Positions 34,525 through 43,835 of a DNA stretch of 64,000 nt are shown one piece after another. The position numbers were made by a program, and so were the translations under genes. The number at the start of each line of letters is the position of its first letter. The stretch's first letter is position 1. The stretch lies in NCBI GenBank assembly GCA_017516765.1, contig JAFXBE010000025.1:48752-112751 (forward strand), read 5' to 3'. The notes below the pieces were generated by a model. That model had not been told where the DNA came from. It saw only the letters and a program-made list of their open reading frames with translations, and did no database searches. This DNA is from Clostridia bacterium (lineage in GTDB: Bacteria > Bacillota > Clostridia > Christensenellales > Aristaeellaceae).

Positions 34525-36087
34525 TCAGGCCTTGGGGCCGGCAGCCACGACTTCTGCGCTCATGTGGGTGTACTTCTTGAAGTTCTCCACAAAGCTCTTG
34601 GCAAGCTCGCGAGCCTTGGCTTCGTAAGCAGCCTTGTCTTCCCAGGTGTTGATGGGGATCATCAGCTCGGAGGGAACGCCTTCGCAGGAGGTGGGCACGG
34701 AAACACCGAAGATGGGATCGGTCACGAACTCGGCCTGCTCCAGGGTGCCGTTGAGAGCAGCGGTGATCATGGCGCGGGTGTAGGCCAGCTTCATGCGCTT
34801 GCCGGTGCCGTTCCAGCCGGTGTTGACCAGGTAAACGTTAGCGCCGGACTTTTCGACCTTCTCAGCCAGCATGCGGGCATAAACGGAAGGATCGAGGGGC
34901 AGGAAGGGCTCGCCGAAGCAGGTGGAGAAGGTGGGCACGGGCTCGGTGATGCCGATCTCGGTGCCGGCCAGCTTGGAGGTGAAGCCGGATACGAAGTAGT
35001 ACATAGCCTGGTTCTTGTCCAGCTTGGAGATGGGAGGCAGAACGCCGTAGGCATCAGCGGTCAGGAAGATAACGGTCTTGGGGGCGCTGGTAGCCATACC
35101 GGACAGCTCGGCATTGGGGATGTAATCAACGGGGTAGCCAACGCGGCTGTTCTCGGCCAGAGAGTCGTCGTCAAAGTCGAACTCGCGGGTCTCGGGATCC
35201 ATCACAACGTTTTCGACCAGAGCGCCGAACTTGATGGCGTTGAAGATGTCGGGTTCCTTCTCGGCAGACAGGTTGATGCACTTGGCATAGCAGCCGCCCT
35301 CGAAGTTGAAGACAGAATCGTCGGCCCAGCCGTGCTCGTCGTCACCGATCAGCTTACGGTTGGGGTCGGCAGACAGAGTGGTCTTGCCGGTGCCGGACAG
35401 ACCGAAGAACACGGCGCTGTCGCCATCCTTGCCGATATTGGCGGAGCAGTGCATGGGGAACACGCCCTGCTTGGGCAGGATGTAGTTCATAACGGAGAAT
35501 ACGGACTTCTTGATCTCGCCGGCGTACTGGCTGCCGCAGATTACGACCATCTTCTCTTCGTAGTTAACAAGGATAGCAGCCTCGGAACGGACGCCGTCGA
35601 TCTCGGGGATGCACTTGAAGCCGGGGGCGGCGATGATGGTGAAGTCGGGGGTGAAGGATTCCAGCTGCTCGGCGGTGGGGCGGATCAGCAGCTGATGGAT
35701 GAACAGGTTCTGGCTGGCCAGCTCGTTGATGATACGGAAGCCCTTGGTGTACTGGGGATCAGCACCGGCAAAGCCGTCGAACACGAACACTTCGCGGTTC
35801 TGCAGGTAAGCCTTCACCTTGGCCAGAATAGCATCGTACTTTTCCTTCTCGATAGGACGGTTCACCTTGCCCCAGGCGATATCGTCATGTACGGCAGGGG
35901 TGTCGACGATGAACTTATCGTTTGCGGAGCGGCCAGTGTACTTGCCGGTCTTAACGACCAGAGCGCCGGTGTTGCTCAGGGTGCCTTCGCCGCGGGCAAC
36001 AGCCTTCTCGGTCAGCACGGCAACAGGCAGGTTGCGGTAGACAGCCTTGGTGGCCACGATGCCAAGGTAAGAGAGATCCAGACTCAT
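34525..36087 (-). CDS. pckA: Phosphoenolpyruvate carboxykinase (ATP)
   Basis: This 520-residue enzyme interconverts oxaloacetate plus ATP with PEP plus CO2 and ADP. In gut anaerobes it often runs in the CO2-fixing direction. Visible motifs are NTGALVVKTGKYTGRS, MHCSANIGKDGDSAVFFGLS followed by the P-loop GTGKTTLS, LIGDDEHGWADD and VNTGWNGTG. The ATG at 36087 follows AAGGAGGAA. GC content and codon choice are strongly biased, as expected for a highly expressed gene. A 24-bp inverted repeat in the upstream region may be its operator. Confidence 0.97.
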   Translation of the reverse strand: MSLDLSYLGIVATKAVYRNLPVAVLTEKAVARGEGTLSNTGALVVKTGKYTGRSANDKFIVDTPAVHDDIAWGKVNRPIEKEKYDAILAKVKAYLQNREVFVFDGFAGADPQYTKGFRIINELASQNLFIHQLLIRPTAEQLESFTPDFTIIAAPGFKCIPEIDGVRSEAAILVNYEEKMVVICGSQYAGEIKKSVFSVMNYILPKQGVFPMHCSANIGKDGDSAVFFGLSGTGKTTLSADPNRKLIGDDEHGWADDSVFNFEGGCYAKCINLSAEKEPDIFNAIKFGALVENVVMDPETREFDFDDDSLAENSRVGYPVDYIPNAELSGMATSAPKTVIFLTADAYGVLPPISKLDKNQAMYYFVSGFTSKLAGTEIGITEPVPTFSTCFGEPFLPLDPSVYARMLAEKVEKSGANVYLVNTGWNGTGKRMKLAYTRAMITAALNGTLEQAEFVTDPIFGVSVPTSCEGVPSELMIPINTWEDKAAYEAKARELAKSFVENFKKYTHMSAEVVAAGPKA

Positions 36088-36144
36088 TTGGGGTTCCTCC
36101 TTATATAGTGTGGTATGGCAGCGATGTGCCTGTGTATTACACTT

Positions 36145-36168
36145 AGGATAAAGTCCCAACTTTACCCT
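36145..36168. promoter_or_regulatory. Inverted repeat upstream of pckA (possible operator)
   Basis: AGGATAAAGT, four bases, ACTTTACCCT: two 10-nt arms matching except for one G-T position. It lies 58-81 bp upstream of the pckA start, beside a weak TTGAAT box. The binding protein is unknown; it does not match cre or Rex consensus. Confidence 0.4.
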
Positions 36169-36274
36169 AATTCAAGTATTCTCCCTTATCATTGTTTTTC
36201 CTGCCTGAAAAGAAAAATAATTTGCAATTTCTTATCCCCCCGATATGCAAGGCTCCGCAGCCCGCAACGCATGC

Positions 36275-36311
36275 CAAAAACGCTGCAAACAAAGCGTAGC
36301 GTTTGCAGCGT
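36275..36311 (-). terminator. Terminator of the cysteine-rich gene
   Basis: ACGCTGCAAAC pairs with GTTTGCAGCGT; leftward it continues TTTTTGG. Confidence 0.8.
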
Positions 36312-36351
36312 AACGTTTGAGCCCGAAACCTTTTTCTACTGTCTACTTCCG

Positions 36352-37158
36352 TTACCAGTGGTGATGCCTGCTCCGGGGATCGGTATTTCCACAACCGCAC
36401 TGCCTGCACGGAGGCATGGGATAAAGCGGAAGCTCCTCACATACCGGCTCCGGTTTCTGAACCGTACAGGGTTCATGCCTGAGCAGATAGATCTCCAGAA
36501 AGATCTCGACCTGAATACAGAATTCAGCCGTATCCGAACAGCAGTCGCCACCGAGCATGCGGATGCAGGGCACAATGAACAGGCTGTTGCGCCAATGCTC
36601 CCCGGGATGACCGGCAGAACGGTAGCTTACCTCCGTCTCCACAACTGCCGAGGTGTGATACCTTTTTCCCTCACCGTCGCAAACCACGCAGCACACAGGG
36701 ATGCTTACGCAGATGTGGTTTCTCGTGTCGGGACAATGGTTCTCCAACGGCGTCCACCAGGGCTGCGCCCCGCTCTGGTATACGCTTTCCAGCATATATG
36801 GCTTACAGGCGCAGGGCGGCAGCCCTTCAAGGGTGATCCGGGTACAAAGGTTCGGGATCCTGCGCTTCTCGCAACAAACGATCTTTTGCAGCAAAACGCT
36901 TTCGCAGTGCGGCTTATGCGGCTTTACCGGCACGCCGCCGCAGACGACGCCACTGTAATGAGGCGGAGGACAGGGCTTGACCGGTTTGGGCCAACGAGCC
37001 GCCTTGTGCATGGGTGCATTTGCAGACGCTCCGCAAACGCAGCAATCATCAACAGGCATCCGGTTAGCGGGATTTTCGCACAGCGGCGGCGGGCAGTACG
37101 GCGCTGTGATCCCTTCGCAACAATGCCTGCCGCTCTGTTTATGATCATGATAGGACAT
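36352..37158 (-). CDS. Cysteine-rich protein, probable spore coat component
   Basis: The ATG at 37158 lies 7 nt after GGAGG and gives 268 residues; an ATG six bases earlier is too close to that site. There are 29 cysteines (~11%), several in CC or CxC pairs, plus His/Pro-rich ends. The middle holds a conserved-looking block: HICVSIPVCCVVCDGEGKRY, then TEVSYR, SLFIVPCIRML and CIQVEIFLEIYLLRHEP. No signal peptide is present. High Cys with Pro/His ends is typical of spore coat or exosporium proteins of Clostridia, and the genome encodes spoIVA. A metal-binding role is an alternative. The coat assignment is inference. Confidence 0.6.
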   Translation of the reverse strand: MSYHDHKQSGRHCCEGITAPYCPPPLCENPANRMPVDDCCVCGASANAPMHKAARWPKPVKPCPPPHYSGVVCGGVPVKPHKPHCESVLLQKIVCCEKRRIPNLCTRITLEGLPPCACKPYMLESVYQSGAQPWWTPLENHCPDTRNHICVSIPVCCVVCDGEGKRYHTSAVVETEVSYRSAGHPGEHWRNSLFIVPCIRMLGGDCCSDTAEFCIQVEIFLEIYLLRHEPCTVQKPEPVCEELPLYPMPPCRQCGCGNTDPRSRHHHW

Positions 37159-37187
37159 ATCCATCCCTCCTGCAGCATAAGAATAGA

Positions 37188-37211
37188 CCTGACGGAGAAA
37201 CTTCCGTCAGG
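37188..37211 (-). terminator. Hairpin after the MBL-fold gene
   Basis: CCTGACGGA pairs with TCCGTCAGG around a short loop. The T-run on the leftward strand is poor, so termination may be incomplete. Confidence 0.5.
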
Positions 37212-37242
37212 CCATCCTATGCCGGTTGGGTCTTGGTTGTTC

Positions 37243-38103
37243 TTATTGATAGTCGATCATCTCTGCGGTTGCCTGTCCCCCCTGCAGGGTTACCAGAATT
37301 CCGAGGGTTGCGCTCTGGGTGATGGCAACGCCACTCTTCACATCCCACAAGCGTGCCAGAACGGCGTCTGCCGCCGTATCGGGCTCATCGTCGGTATTGG
37401 TGGAGATCACTGCCCATTGCGGTTTAACACGTCTCAGAAATGCCGCACCGGTGGAATCATCTTCGCCATGGTGGGCCACCTTGAGTACAGTGGCCTCCGG
37501 GATCACATCCGCTTGCAGAAGGGAGGCTTCCTCTTCTTTTTTCATGTCGCCGGTCAGCAGCAGGTTCCCTTCCGGGGTGCGCACATCGATTACCAGCGAG
37601 TTGTTATCCTCGTCCAGATTATCCCGATCCAGCGGCCCCAGAATATGCAGGGAGCATTCCCCCGCCTCGATCACTTCTCCGGCTCTGAGCCAGCGCAGGG
37701 GGACATTGCGCTTCTTGGCTGCCTCGTACACCGGATGCTCCTCGGCATCGCCTTCGCTGTGAAGGGTCGAAGCATAGATCTGTTCAACCACAATATCGCT
37801 CTTGAGCAGCTTCTTCAGCCCGCCTACGTGATCCTTGTCGGTATGGGTAATAAAAACGCCGTCCAGATGCTCCACACCGTAGGCTGTCAATGCACTTTCC
37901 AACGCTTCGTAGCTGTCCTTGTGCCCGGTATCCACCAGAAAGCGCTGATCATCCAAAAACAGCAGAATCGCATCAGCTTTCCTTACGTTGATAAACAGCG
38001 CCTTGATATCGCTCTCGGCACGTGCAGGTACAGCGGCAGGGAGCAGAATACCTCCCAGCATCGCCAAGCAGAGTGCGATAACAGTCTTTTTCCAGATTCT
38101 CAT
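37243..38103 (-). CDS. Secreted ComEC-like metallo-beta-lactamase-fold hydrolase
   Basis: This 286-residue protein has a signal peptide (residues ~7-29, ARAES). The MBL fold has the ligands FITHTDKDHVGGLKKLL (HxDxDH), LLTGDMKKEEEASLL and VLKVAHHGEDDSTG, and begins with ALFINVRKADAILL. This is the soluble domain type found at the C-terminus of ComEC, a DNA-uptake protein whose MBL domain is thought to degrade one strand. Stand-alone secreted versions are common in Firmicutes and are of unknown substrate. The start at 38103 follows GAAAGGTGG. Confidence 0.85.
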   Translation of the reverse strand: MRIWKKTVIALCLAMLGGILLPAAVPARAESDIKALFINVRKADAILLFLDDQRFLVDTGHKDSYEALESALTAYGVEHLDGVFITHTDKDHVGGLKKLLKSDIVVEQIYASTLHSEGDAEEHPVYEAAKKRNVPLRWLRAGEVIEAGECSLHILGPLDRDNLDEDNNSLVIDVRTPEGNLLLTGDMKKEEEASLLQADVIPEATVLKVAHHGEDDSTGAAFLRRVKPQWAVISTNTDDEPDTAADAVLARLWDVKSGVAITQSATLGILVTLQGGQATAEMIDYQ

Positions 38104-38154
38104 TGTTTCGCCACCTTTCATTATTCTTCGACAAAAAGCCATACTTTAATCGGC

Positions 38155-38183
38155 TTCACATTCGCAGTAAAATGTTGTATACT
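38155..38183 (+). promoter_or_regulatory. Promoter of uppP
   Basis: TTCACA and TATACT with 17-nt spacing, 40 nt before the start codon. Confidence 0.65.
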
Positions 38184-38223
38184 GTACTGGCTTACGATTT
38201 TCTAAGCGGAAAGGATGATCCCA

Positions 38224-39075
38224 TTGAGTATTCTCGAAGGCGCTTTGCTGGGTATCCTGCAGGGACTCGCTGAATTCCTTCCCATTTCATCCAGCGGACA
38301 CCTGAATCTGTTTCAGGCATTGCTGCACATAGAGCTGGAAAACCAGCTGCTGTTCAATATCCTGCTGCATGTGGGTACGCTGGTAGCCGTAGCCGTTGTT
38401 TTCTGGAAAGACTGGATCGACATGCTGCTGCACCCCATCAAAAACCGTACCCTGCTGCTGCTCTTCATTGCCTCGCTGCCTGCGCTGGCCGCAAAGATTC
38501 TTTTCGATGATCTGCTGGACTACGCAGAGAGCCATATCAGCCTGTTGGGGATCTGTTTCCTGATTACCGGTCTTATGCTGGTGCTCACCCAGTGTCTTTC
38601 CCGCAGGCAGGAAGCGAAGGGCACAGCCAAGGATCGTGTCGGCATTCCGGAAGCGCTGGTCATGGGCTGCCTGCAGGCTGTCGGCATGCTGCCCGGCATC
38701 AGCCGCAGCGGCTCTACCATCTTTGGCGGCGTGTGCGCTAGGGTAAACCGCGAAGCTGCTGCAAAATTCAGCTTTATGATGAGCGCACCCGCCATCGTTG
38801 GCAGTCTGCTGGTAGAGGGCAAGGATGCGCTGGAAGCAGGCGTCTCCTTTACCGGTGACTGGCCTGCCATTCTGGTTGGCATGGTTCTGGCAGCCGTAGT
38901 TGGCTATCTTTCCATCCGTTTCTTCCTGAAGCTGATCGCTAATGCCAAGCTGGAAGGCTTTGCGCTCTATGTAACCCTGGTCGGCGTCATCGTGATCCTG
39001 CTCCATACACTGGGCATTATCACCGATGCGCCCGTTGCCGATGCAACCCTCGCGCTGCTCGGCTCCATTGCCTGA
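38224..39075 (+). CDS. uppP: Undecaprenyl-diphosphate phosphatase (BacA/UppP)
   Basis: This 283-residue membrane enzyme dephosphorylates undecaprenyl diphosphate to recycle the lipid carrier of peptidoglycan synthesis; overexpression gives bacitracin resistance. The two family motifs are QGLAEFLPISSSGHL near the N-terminus and MLPGISRSGSTIF at ~150-165. About eight helices are predicted. The TTG at 38224 is the likely start because AAAGGATG lies at the right distance; an ATG at 38215 overlaps that site. Confidence 0.95.
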   Translation: MSILEGALLGILQGLAEFLPISSSGHLNLFQALLHIELENQLLFNILLHVGTLVAVAVVFWKDWIDMLLHPIKNRTLLLLFIASLPALAAKILFDDLLDYAESHISLLGICFLITGLMLVLTQCLSRRQEAKGTAKDRVGIPEALVMGCLQAVGMLPGISRSGSTIFGGVCARVNREAAAKFSFMMSAPAIVGSLLVEGKDALEAGVSFTGDWPAILVGMVLAAVVGYLSIRFFLKLIANAKLEGFALYVTLVGVIVILLHTLGIITDAPVADATLALLGSIA

Positions 39076-39089
39076 CAATTTATTCGCAA

Positions 39090-39121
39090 AGAGCACCTGC
39101 ATTGCTGCAGGTGCTCTTTTT
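39090..39121. terminator. Terminator between convergent uppP and vanW
   Basis: AGAGCACCTGCA pairs with TGCAGGTGCTCT with loop TTGC, followed by TTTT. Confidence 0.9.
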
Positions 39122-39124
39122 GGA

Positions 39125-40834
39125 TCAATTGTATTCGATCACCTGCTGATAAGCCTTGTACTTACTGGTATGCAGCAGTTCCCGACGGATCTCCTGCCCG
39201 TCCCGATACCATACTTTGTAGGTTTCCACCACATAGCCGGTTCTGGATTTTACCTTAACCTGACTGGTACCATACGGCAGTTCCGTGTTCAACACGTACT
39301 TCGGTTCCGAAGGCGGCTCGATCTTATCGATCACCTTGGATTCCAATTCAATGGTCACACCATCGCCAAGGGTGAGACCCCAGATTTCGGCAGACATCTT
39401 CCGATCGTTGTAATAGGTGATGATGAACACCGGCGCCTCGGTATTGTTCCGGAATTGGAAATCCAGGTTGGGCCAGTTAACGGTCGCGTCTTCGCCGCGA
39501 TTCACATAGGTGCTGGGCCAGGCATGGGGGCTTCTTTCCACGATCTCCAGATCGGCACGGGCCACAGCGTTGAACAGCGTAGAAGACACCTGACAAATTC
39601 CGCCGCCTACTTCTTCGATGCTCTGCCCTGAAGCGATCGCACCGGCTTCCATGTAGCCTTTTTCAACCGTGCGCTGACCGGTGGTCTGGTTAAAGCTGAA
39701 GGTCTCCCCCGGCAGCAATGCTGTGCCGTTGATCGCCTGACAAGCCAACGCAATGTTGTTATTTCGGTTCGCCTCGCCGGTCGTTTTTGTGGTATAGGCA
39801 GCTACCAGGTGAAAACTGGACTCAAGTTTCTCTTTGGTGATCGCCGGAGGGATCAGCGTCAGGTTGGTGGTTACCACCGCACCATGCTGCTCCTGATCCA
39901 GCGCATTGATGATGCGATTGTAGAGCAGATCGTTATCCATCCTCACACCGGATTGATGATCGGAAAACGTAAAGCTGCGGGATTTATAGTCGAAAGTAAG
40001 GATCTGCGCATTGATGGGATCGCGGGTCACATAAGCGGTGATCTGATCCACTACATCCCGTACAGCGGAAGCATCGTAGGTGACTTCGGTATCAAGATCG
40101 ACCGGATTGTTGCGAAGCGCCAGTGCCTGATCCACCCGCTGGCGGAAGGGCGTCTGCTGCGTGGTCTGAATATCGCTGTTATTGGTGCGACCCACGGCAT
40201 AAGCCTTTTCCAGCACATTACCCAGATTTCTGGCTGCCGGTACATTGGTCTGATCGATCTGCCAGTTCTGGTCGCCGATTGAAACCGTAACTGAATATGG
40301 CGAAGGGTTGTTCTGCAGATCGGGCTCGGTAGCTGCAAGCGCGGTTCTGGCTTCCTCAATGGTCATATTGCCGACAGAAATACCGTCTACCAGTACCCCG
40401 GGGAAGATCACATCCCGGTTCATGTAGCTGCGGTATTGCCGGTAAAGGGAATCCGCCTCCTGATTGTATAGCAGGATCTCGCCGTTTACAAAAGCAATGT
40501 TGGGAAAATCCTTCCAGAAGTAACCTGCCATTTGAGGCATCATAACAACGGCAATGACTGACATAAGCGCAAAGCAGATCGCTATGACCGCAACATATGC
40601 ATAAGGATGCCAGCTTCCGGTATGATCCTTTTGGCTTCCCCAGTTGTTGCGCCGATTGTTTTTTGCCGCCGCAATCTTTGCGGGCTGATGTCTGGCAGTC
40701 TGCATGTTGGGCAGCGTCTGGTTCCACTTGTCCTGATCCTCAAACAAAAATTCCGACTGTGCATTCACATCTACAGCAGCGCGCTGGTATTTTCCGGGCT
40801 GGCTCTGGCGGGGGTTCGGATAAAGCTCTGCCAT
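39125..40834 (-). CDS. VanW-family protein with peptidoglycan-binding-like and G5-like domains
   Basis: The ATG at 40834 follows GAGGTG, giving 569 residues. A cytosolic basic N-terminus (~85 residues) precedes one membrane helix (~90-112). The extracellular part has a PG_binding_4-like region (~150-330). The VanW domain follows (~340-480, GETFSFNQTTGQRTVEKGYM and SIEEVGGGICQVSSTLFNAV). The last ~75 residues are G5-like (ELPYGTSQVKVKSRTGYVVE). The biochemical role of VanW domains is unknown; the name comes from vancomycin-resistance clusters. It lies 23 nt after rex and is probably co-transcribed. Confidence 0.9.
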   Translation of the reverse strand: MAELYPNPRQSQPGKYQRAAVDVNAQSEFLFEDQDKWNQTLPNMQTARHQPAKIAAAKNNRRNNWGSQKDHTGSWHPYAYVAVIAICFALMSVIAVVMMPQMAGYFWKDFPNIAFVNGEILLYNQEADSLYRQYRSYMNRDVIFPGVLVDGISVGNMTIEEARTALAATEPDLQNNPSPYSVTVSIGDQNWQIDQTNVPAARNLGNVLEKAYAVGRTNNSDIQTTQQTPFRQRVDQALALRNNPVDLDTEVTYDASAVRDVVDQITAYVTRDPINAQILTFDYKSRSFTFSDHQSGVRMDNDLLYNRIINALDQEQHGAVVTTNLTLIPPAITKEKLESSFHLVAAYTTKTTGEANRNNNIALACQAINGTALLPGETFSFNQTTGQRTVEKGYMEAGAIASGQSIEEVGGGICQVSSTLFNAVARADLEIVERSPHAWPSTYVNRGEDATVNWPNLDFQFRNNTEAPVFIITYYNDRKMSAEIWGLTLGDGVTIELESKVIDKIEPPSEPKYVLNTELPYGTSQVKVKSRTGYVVETYKVWYRDGQEIRRELLHTSKYKAYQQVIEYN

Positions 40835-40857
40835 ACAGCTCACCTCGTTTACTCTCT

Positions 40858-41487
40858 TTATTCGTGCCGATGCAGCATCTTAAAACTGAGAACCTGCAGA
40901 CCCTCATCCAGATGTACATTTACAACGGCAGCATCCTGTCCGATCTTCAGATCGCAAGGCGCAAAATTCCAAAAACCGCGGATGCCGCAGCGATAGAGCT
41001 GATCGGTCAACGCTTGCGCCGCTTCGCTGGGAATTGCCAGCACGGCGATATCCACAGTATTCTCTTGAATAAAACGCTCCAAACAGGCAATATCCTGCAC
41101 AGTCAGCGCATCAACAGTGCTGCCGATCTTGCGAGGATCGCTGTCAAAGATCGCGATGGTCTCAAAACCGTTGGCGGGAAAAGAATCGGAACAAGCGACT
41201 GCATTTCCGATATTTCCTGCGCCGAGAATGATCATCCGGTGGGGTTTGTCCACACCCAGGATCTGCCCGATCCTTTCGCGAAGCTCGGGTACGGCGTAAC
41301 CGAAGCCCTGCCTGCCAAAACCGCCAAAGCAGTTGATATCCTGCCGGATCTGGGACGCTGTAAGGCACATTCTTTCCCCAAGGCCCTGCGAGGAAATCTG
41401 CATGACGCCCTCCCGCTCAAGCTCTCTCAAGTGGCGGTAATATCCCGGCAAACGCCTGATGACCGCATCGGAAACATATCCTGCCAT
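40858..41487 (-). CDS. rex: Redox-sensing transcriptional repressor Rex
   Basis: This 209-residue protein has an N-terminal winged helix (residues ~1-75: AVIRRLPGYYRHLRELEREG, SQIRQDINCFGGFGRQGFGY). A Rossmann fold with GAGNIGNA binds NADH/NAD+, and a C-terminal domain-swap helix ends FKMLHRHE. Rex represses fermentation and respiration genes and releases DNA when NADH is high. The usual recognition sequence DLS/FGEFG is slightly altered (INCFGGFG). It is preceded by a TTGAGA/TATACT promoter and GGAGGG. I found no convincing Rex box in its own upstream region. Confidence 0.95.
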   Translation of the reverse strand: MAGYVSDAVIRRLPGYYRHLRELEREGVMQISSQGLGERMCLTASQIRQDINCFGGFGRQGFGYAVPELRERIGQILGVDKPHRMIILGAGNIGNAVACSDSFPANGFETIAIFDSDPRKIGSTVDALTVQDIACLERFIQENTVDIAVLAIPSEAAQALTDQLYRCGIRGFWNFAPCDLKIGQDAAVVNVHLDEGLQVLSFKMLHRHE

Positions 41488-41560
41488 ACCTGTCTATTCC
41501 CTCCGTTCCTGTATCAAAGAACCTGTGGCAAAATTGCACACAATCATTCTATGATATTAC

Positions 41561-41589
41561 AGTATACCACATTGACAAAATTATCTCAA
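41561..41589 (-). promoter_or_regulatory. Sigma-A promoter of rex-vanW
   Basis: Read leftward, TTGAGA (41589-41584) and TATACT (41566-41561) with 17-nt spacing. An overlapping TTGTCA/TATCAT pair with 16-nt spacing is an alternative. Confidence 0.65.
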
Positions 41590-41609
41590 GCAGCAGCTTG
41601 TGTACGCAA

Positions 41610-41649
41610 AAGAAAAAGCCGCTGCTCCCCATTGCAGGGAACAGCGGCT
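41610..41649 (-). terminator. Terminator of ispH-rpsA
   Basis: AGCCGCTGTTCCC pairs with GGGGAGCAGCGGCT; leftward it continues TTTTTCTTTT. Confidence 0.9.
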
Positions 41650-41660
41650 GATTGTACGGA

Positions 41661-43682
41661 TTACTCAGCGTCTTCCTGAGCAGCGGCTTCGGCTTCCAGA
41701 GCGGCGCCAACGGCCTCGATATCCACAGCCACGACCTCGGCATCGTCCTCATCGATGGGGGCGATTTCTTCTTCGGTCACTTCGGGCTCCAGCAGAGCAC
41801 GGATGCTCAGGCTGATGCGCTTGGCGGCGGGATCGATGCTCAGCACCTTCACCTGTACCTCATCGCCAACGTTCACAGCGTCCTCCACCTTGTTGATGCG
41901 GGTGGTGGCGCACTGGCTGATGTGTACCAGACCGTCGATACCGGGCTCCAGCTCCACGAAGGCGCCGAAGGTGGTGATGCGGACGACCTTACCGGTAACA
42001 ACAGCATCAGCGGGATACTTTTCGGGAGCCACATCCCAGGGCTTGGGCTGCAGTTCCTTGATGCTCAGCTGAATGCGCTCGCGCTCACGATCGATGGACT
42101 TGATCTTGACTTCAACTTCCTGATCGGGAGCAACGACTTCAGAGGGATGCTTTACATGAGACCAGCTCAAATCGGTAACATGGATGAGACCATCCACGCC
42201 GCCCAGATCTACGAAGGCGCCGAAATCGGTCAGGCGGCGGACTGTGCCCTTGACCACTTCGCCGGCAACCAGCTTGTCCCAAGCTTCTGCCTTCTTGGCA
42301 GCGCTTTCTTCGCGGATAACAGCGCGGCGGCTGGCCACAACGCGCTTCTTCTGCTCGTCCAGCTCAATGATCTTGAGCTTGAGGTTCTGGCCGACGAATT
42401 CGTTGATGTTCTCAACAAAGCGGTTAGCCAGCTGAGAGGCAGGCACGAAAGCACGGATGCCGTTGATGCTGCAGGTAAGACCGCCCTTAACGACCTTCTC
42501 GCCGACAGCCTCTACGTACTCGCCCTTCTCGTACTTTTCGACAAGCTCGGCGAAGGCCTTGCGGTTCAGGATGTTGCGCTGGGACAGCAGTACGTTGCCG
42601 TCGCCGTCATTCACCTTGACGACCTCCACTTCGATTTCGTCGCCCATGCCGACATCCTGGGTTACCAGATCTTCGCGCTTGATCAGTCCGTCAGACTTGT
42701 AACCGATGTTTACACACACTTCATCCTCGGTAACGAGAACGACGGTGCCGGTAACGGTCTGTCCGGGTCTGATTTTGACCAGAGTAGCTTCCACGTCAGC
42801 CATAAAGCTGCTCTGCTCCTCCTCGGTGGAAAGCTCCTGGGCCAATTGTTCCTTGTCAGTCATACGTGTGACAACCTCCTTAAGTAACCAGTCCGGTGTG
42901 CTGGCACCGGCCGTGATTCCAATGAATTCCGAATGGATATTTGCAAAGCCCGGCGGTATATCCGCCGCGCGCTCTACCAAAATGGTACGGCTGCAAATGC
43001 TTTTGCAGGTCTCGTACAGCTTGCGGGTGTTGGCGCTTTTGCTGCCCCCGATTACCAGCATGGCATCTGCCCGGCTGCTGAGCCTTTTGGCTTCTGTCTG
43101 TCGCAAAACGGTGGCGGTACAAATGGTTTCCTGTACCGAAAGATCTGCGACCCTTGTGCGAAGCGCCTGCAGGATCTGCTCCCAGCGTTCGTGGGGAAAC
43201 GTTGTCTGGGAAACGGCCAACGCTCTGTCCATTTCCGGCAGGGTCAACGCCTCTTCCGGGGTATAGACGGTATAAACTTTACCTTTGGCGAAACCGATGG
43301 TTCCGATCACCTCAGGGTGATCTGCCTGCCCGACCAGCACCACCGGCGAACCGTCTGCGCTGTATTTGGCTACCACCTGATGAAGCCTCGCCACGAACGG
43401 GCAGGTAAGGTCGATAACGGCATCTGCCGTCCGTTCCAGTTCTTCGGCAATCTGCGGGGATATACCATGGCTGCGTACAACGACTGTCTTGCCCTTGGTG
43501 TCCTCTACATCATGAACAGCTACAATGCCGATGGATTCCATTTTTTCGATCACCTGCGGATTATGCACCAATTCGCCAAAGGTGACAATGGTGTTGCCGC
43601 CGGCCGCCGCTTTCTGTGCTTCGTCTACAGCGCGGCGTACACCCATGCAGAACCCTGCATGCCGTGCGATTTCGATTGGCAT
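41661..43682 (-). CDS. ispH-rpsA: Fusion of HMBPP reductase (IspH) and ribosomal protein S1
   Basis: This 673-residue protein joins two enzymes. Residues 1-~280 are IspH, which makes IPP and DMAPP in the non-mevalonate isoprenoid pathway. The three iron-sulphur cysteines are in [17 protein letters not shown] and [11 protein letters not shown], with the HG and SxxT motifs nearby. Residues ~300-625 hold four S1 domains, for example [20 protein letters not shown] and [20 protein letters not shown], followed by an acidic tail. This fusion is known from Clostridia. At the junction an in-frame ATG (42863) follows a perfect AAGGAGGT, so S1 alone (400 residues) could also be made. It follows the cmk-plsC fusion on the same strand. 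Confidence 0.95.
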   Translation of the reverse strand: MPIEIARHAGFCMGVRRAVDEAQKAAAGGNTIVTFGELVHNPQVIEKMESIGIVAVHDVEDTKGKTVVVRSHGISPQIAEELERTADAVIDLTCPFVARLHQVVAKYSADGSPVVLVGQADHPEVIGTIGFAKGKVYTVYTPEEALTLPEMDRALAVSQTTFPHERWEQILQALRTRVADLSVQETICTATVLRQTEAKRLSSRADAMLVIGGSKSANTRKLYETCKSICSRTILVERAADIPPGFANIHSEFIGITAGASTPDWLLKEVVTRMTDKEQLAQELSTEEEQSSFMADVEATLVKIRPGQTVTGTVVLVTEDEVCVNIGYKSDGLIKREDLVTQDVGMGDEIEVEVVKVNDGDGNVLLSQRNILNRKAFAELVEKYEKGEYVEAVGEKVVKGGLTCSINGIRAFVPASQLANRFVENINEFVGQNLKLKIIELDEQKKRVVASRRAVIREESAAKKAEAWDKLVAGEVVKGTVRRLTDFGAFVDLGGVDGLIHVTDLSWSHVKHPSEVVAPDQEVEVKIKSIDRERERIQLSIKELQPKPWDVAPEKYPADAVVTGKVVRITTFGAFVELEPGIDGLVHISQCATTRINKVEDAVNVGDEVQVKVLSIDPAAKRISLSIRALLEPEVTEEEIAPIDEDDAEVVAVDIEAVGAALEAEAAAQEDAE
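42861..42881 (-). promoter_or_regulatory. Internal ribosome binding site and start codon for the S1 half
   Basis: Within the ispH-rpsA fusion, AAGGAGGT (42881-42874) precedes an in-frame ATG (42863-42861) by 10 nt, exactly between the two domains (product starts [11 protein letters not shown]). Confidence 0.6.
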
Positions 43683-43835
43683 GGAACCATCCTTTCACGC
43701 ATATCAACGTATGTATTCGCCGTAGAAAACGAATCTCCTTCTAATTTTCTTGCAAGATTTTAAAAAAATTGCAGGAAAATTGAACTTTTCTTATCAAACG
43801 ATACATATCGGTGCGGAATATGCTACCGAAAGTAT

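Noticed and set aside
36115..38205. A 696-codon plus-strand open frame
   Set aside because: It is antisense to the cysteine-rich and MBL-fold genes, both of which have proper ribosome sites, and it crosses their terminators.
41488..41560. Rex binding site upstream of rex
   Set aside because: ATTGTGTGCAATTTTGCCACAGG has TTGTG and CACAG halves, but the spacing is wrong for TTGTGAAnnnnTTCACAA, so it is not called.
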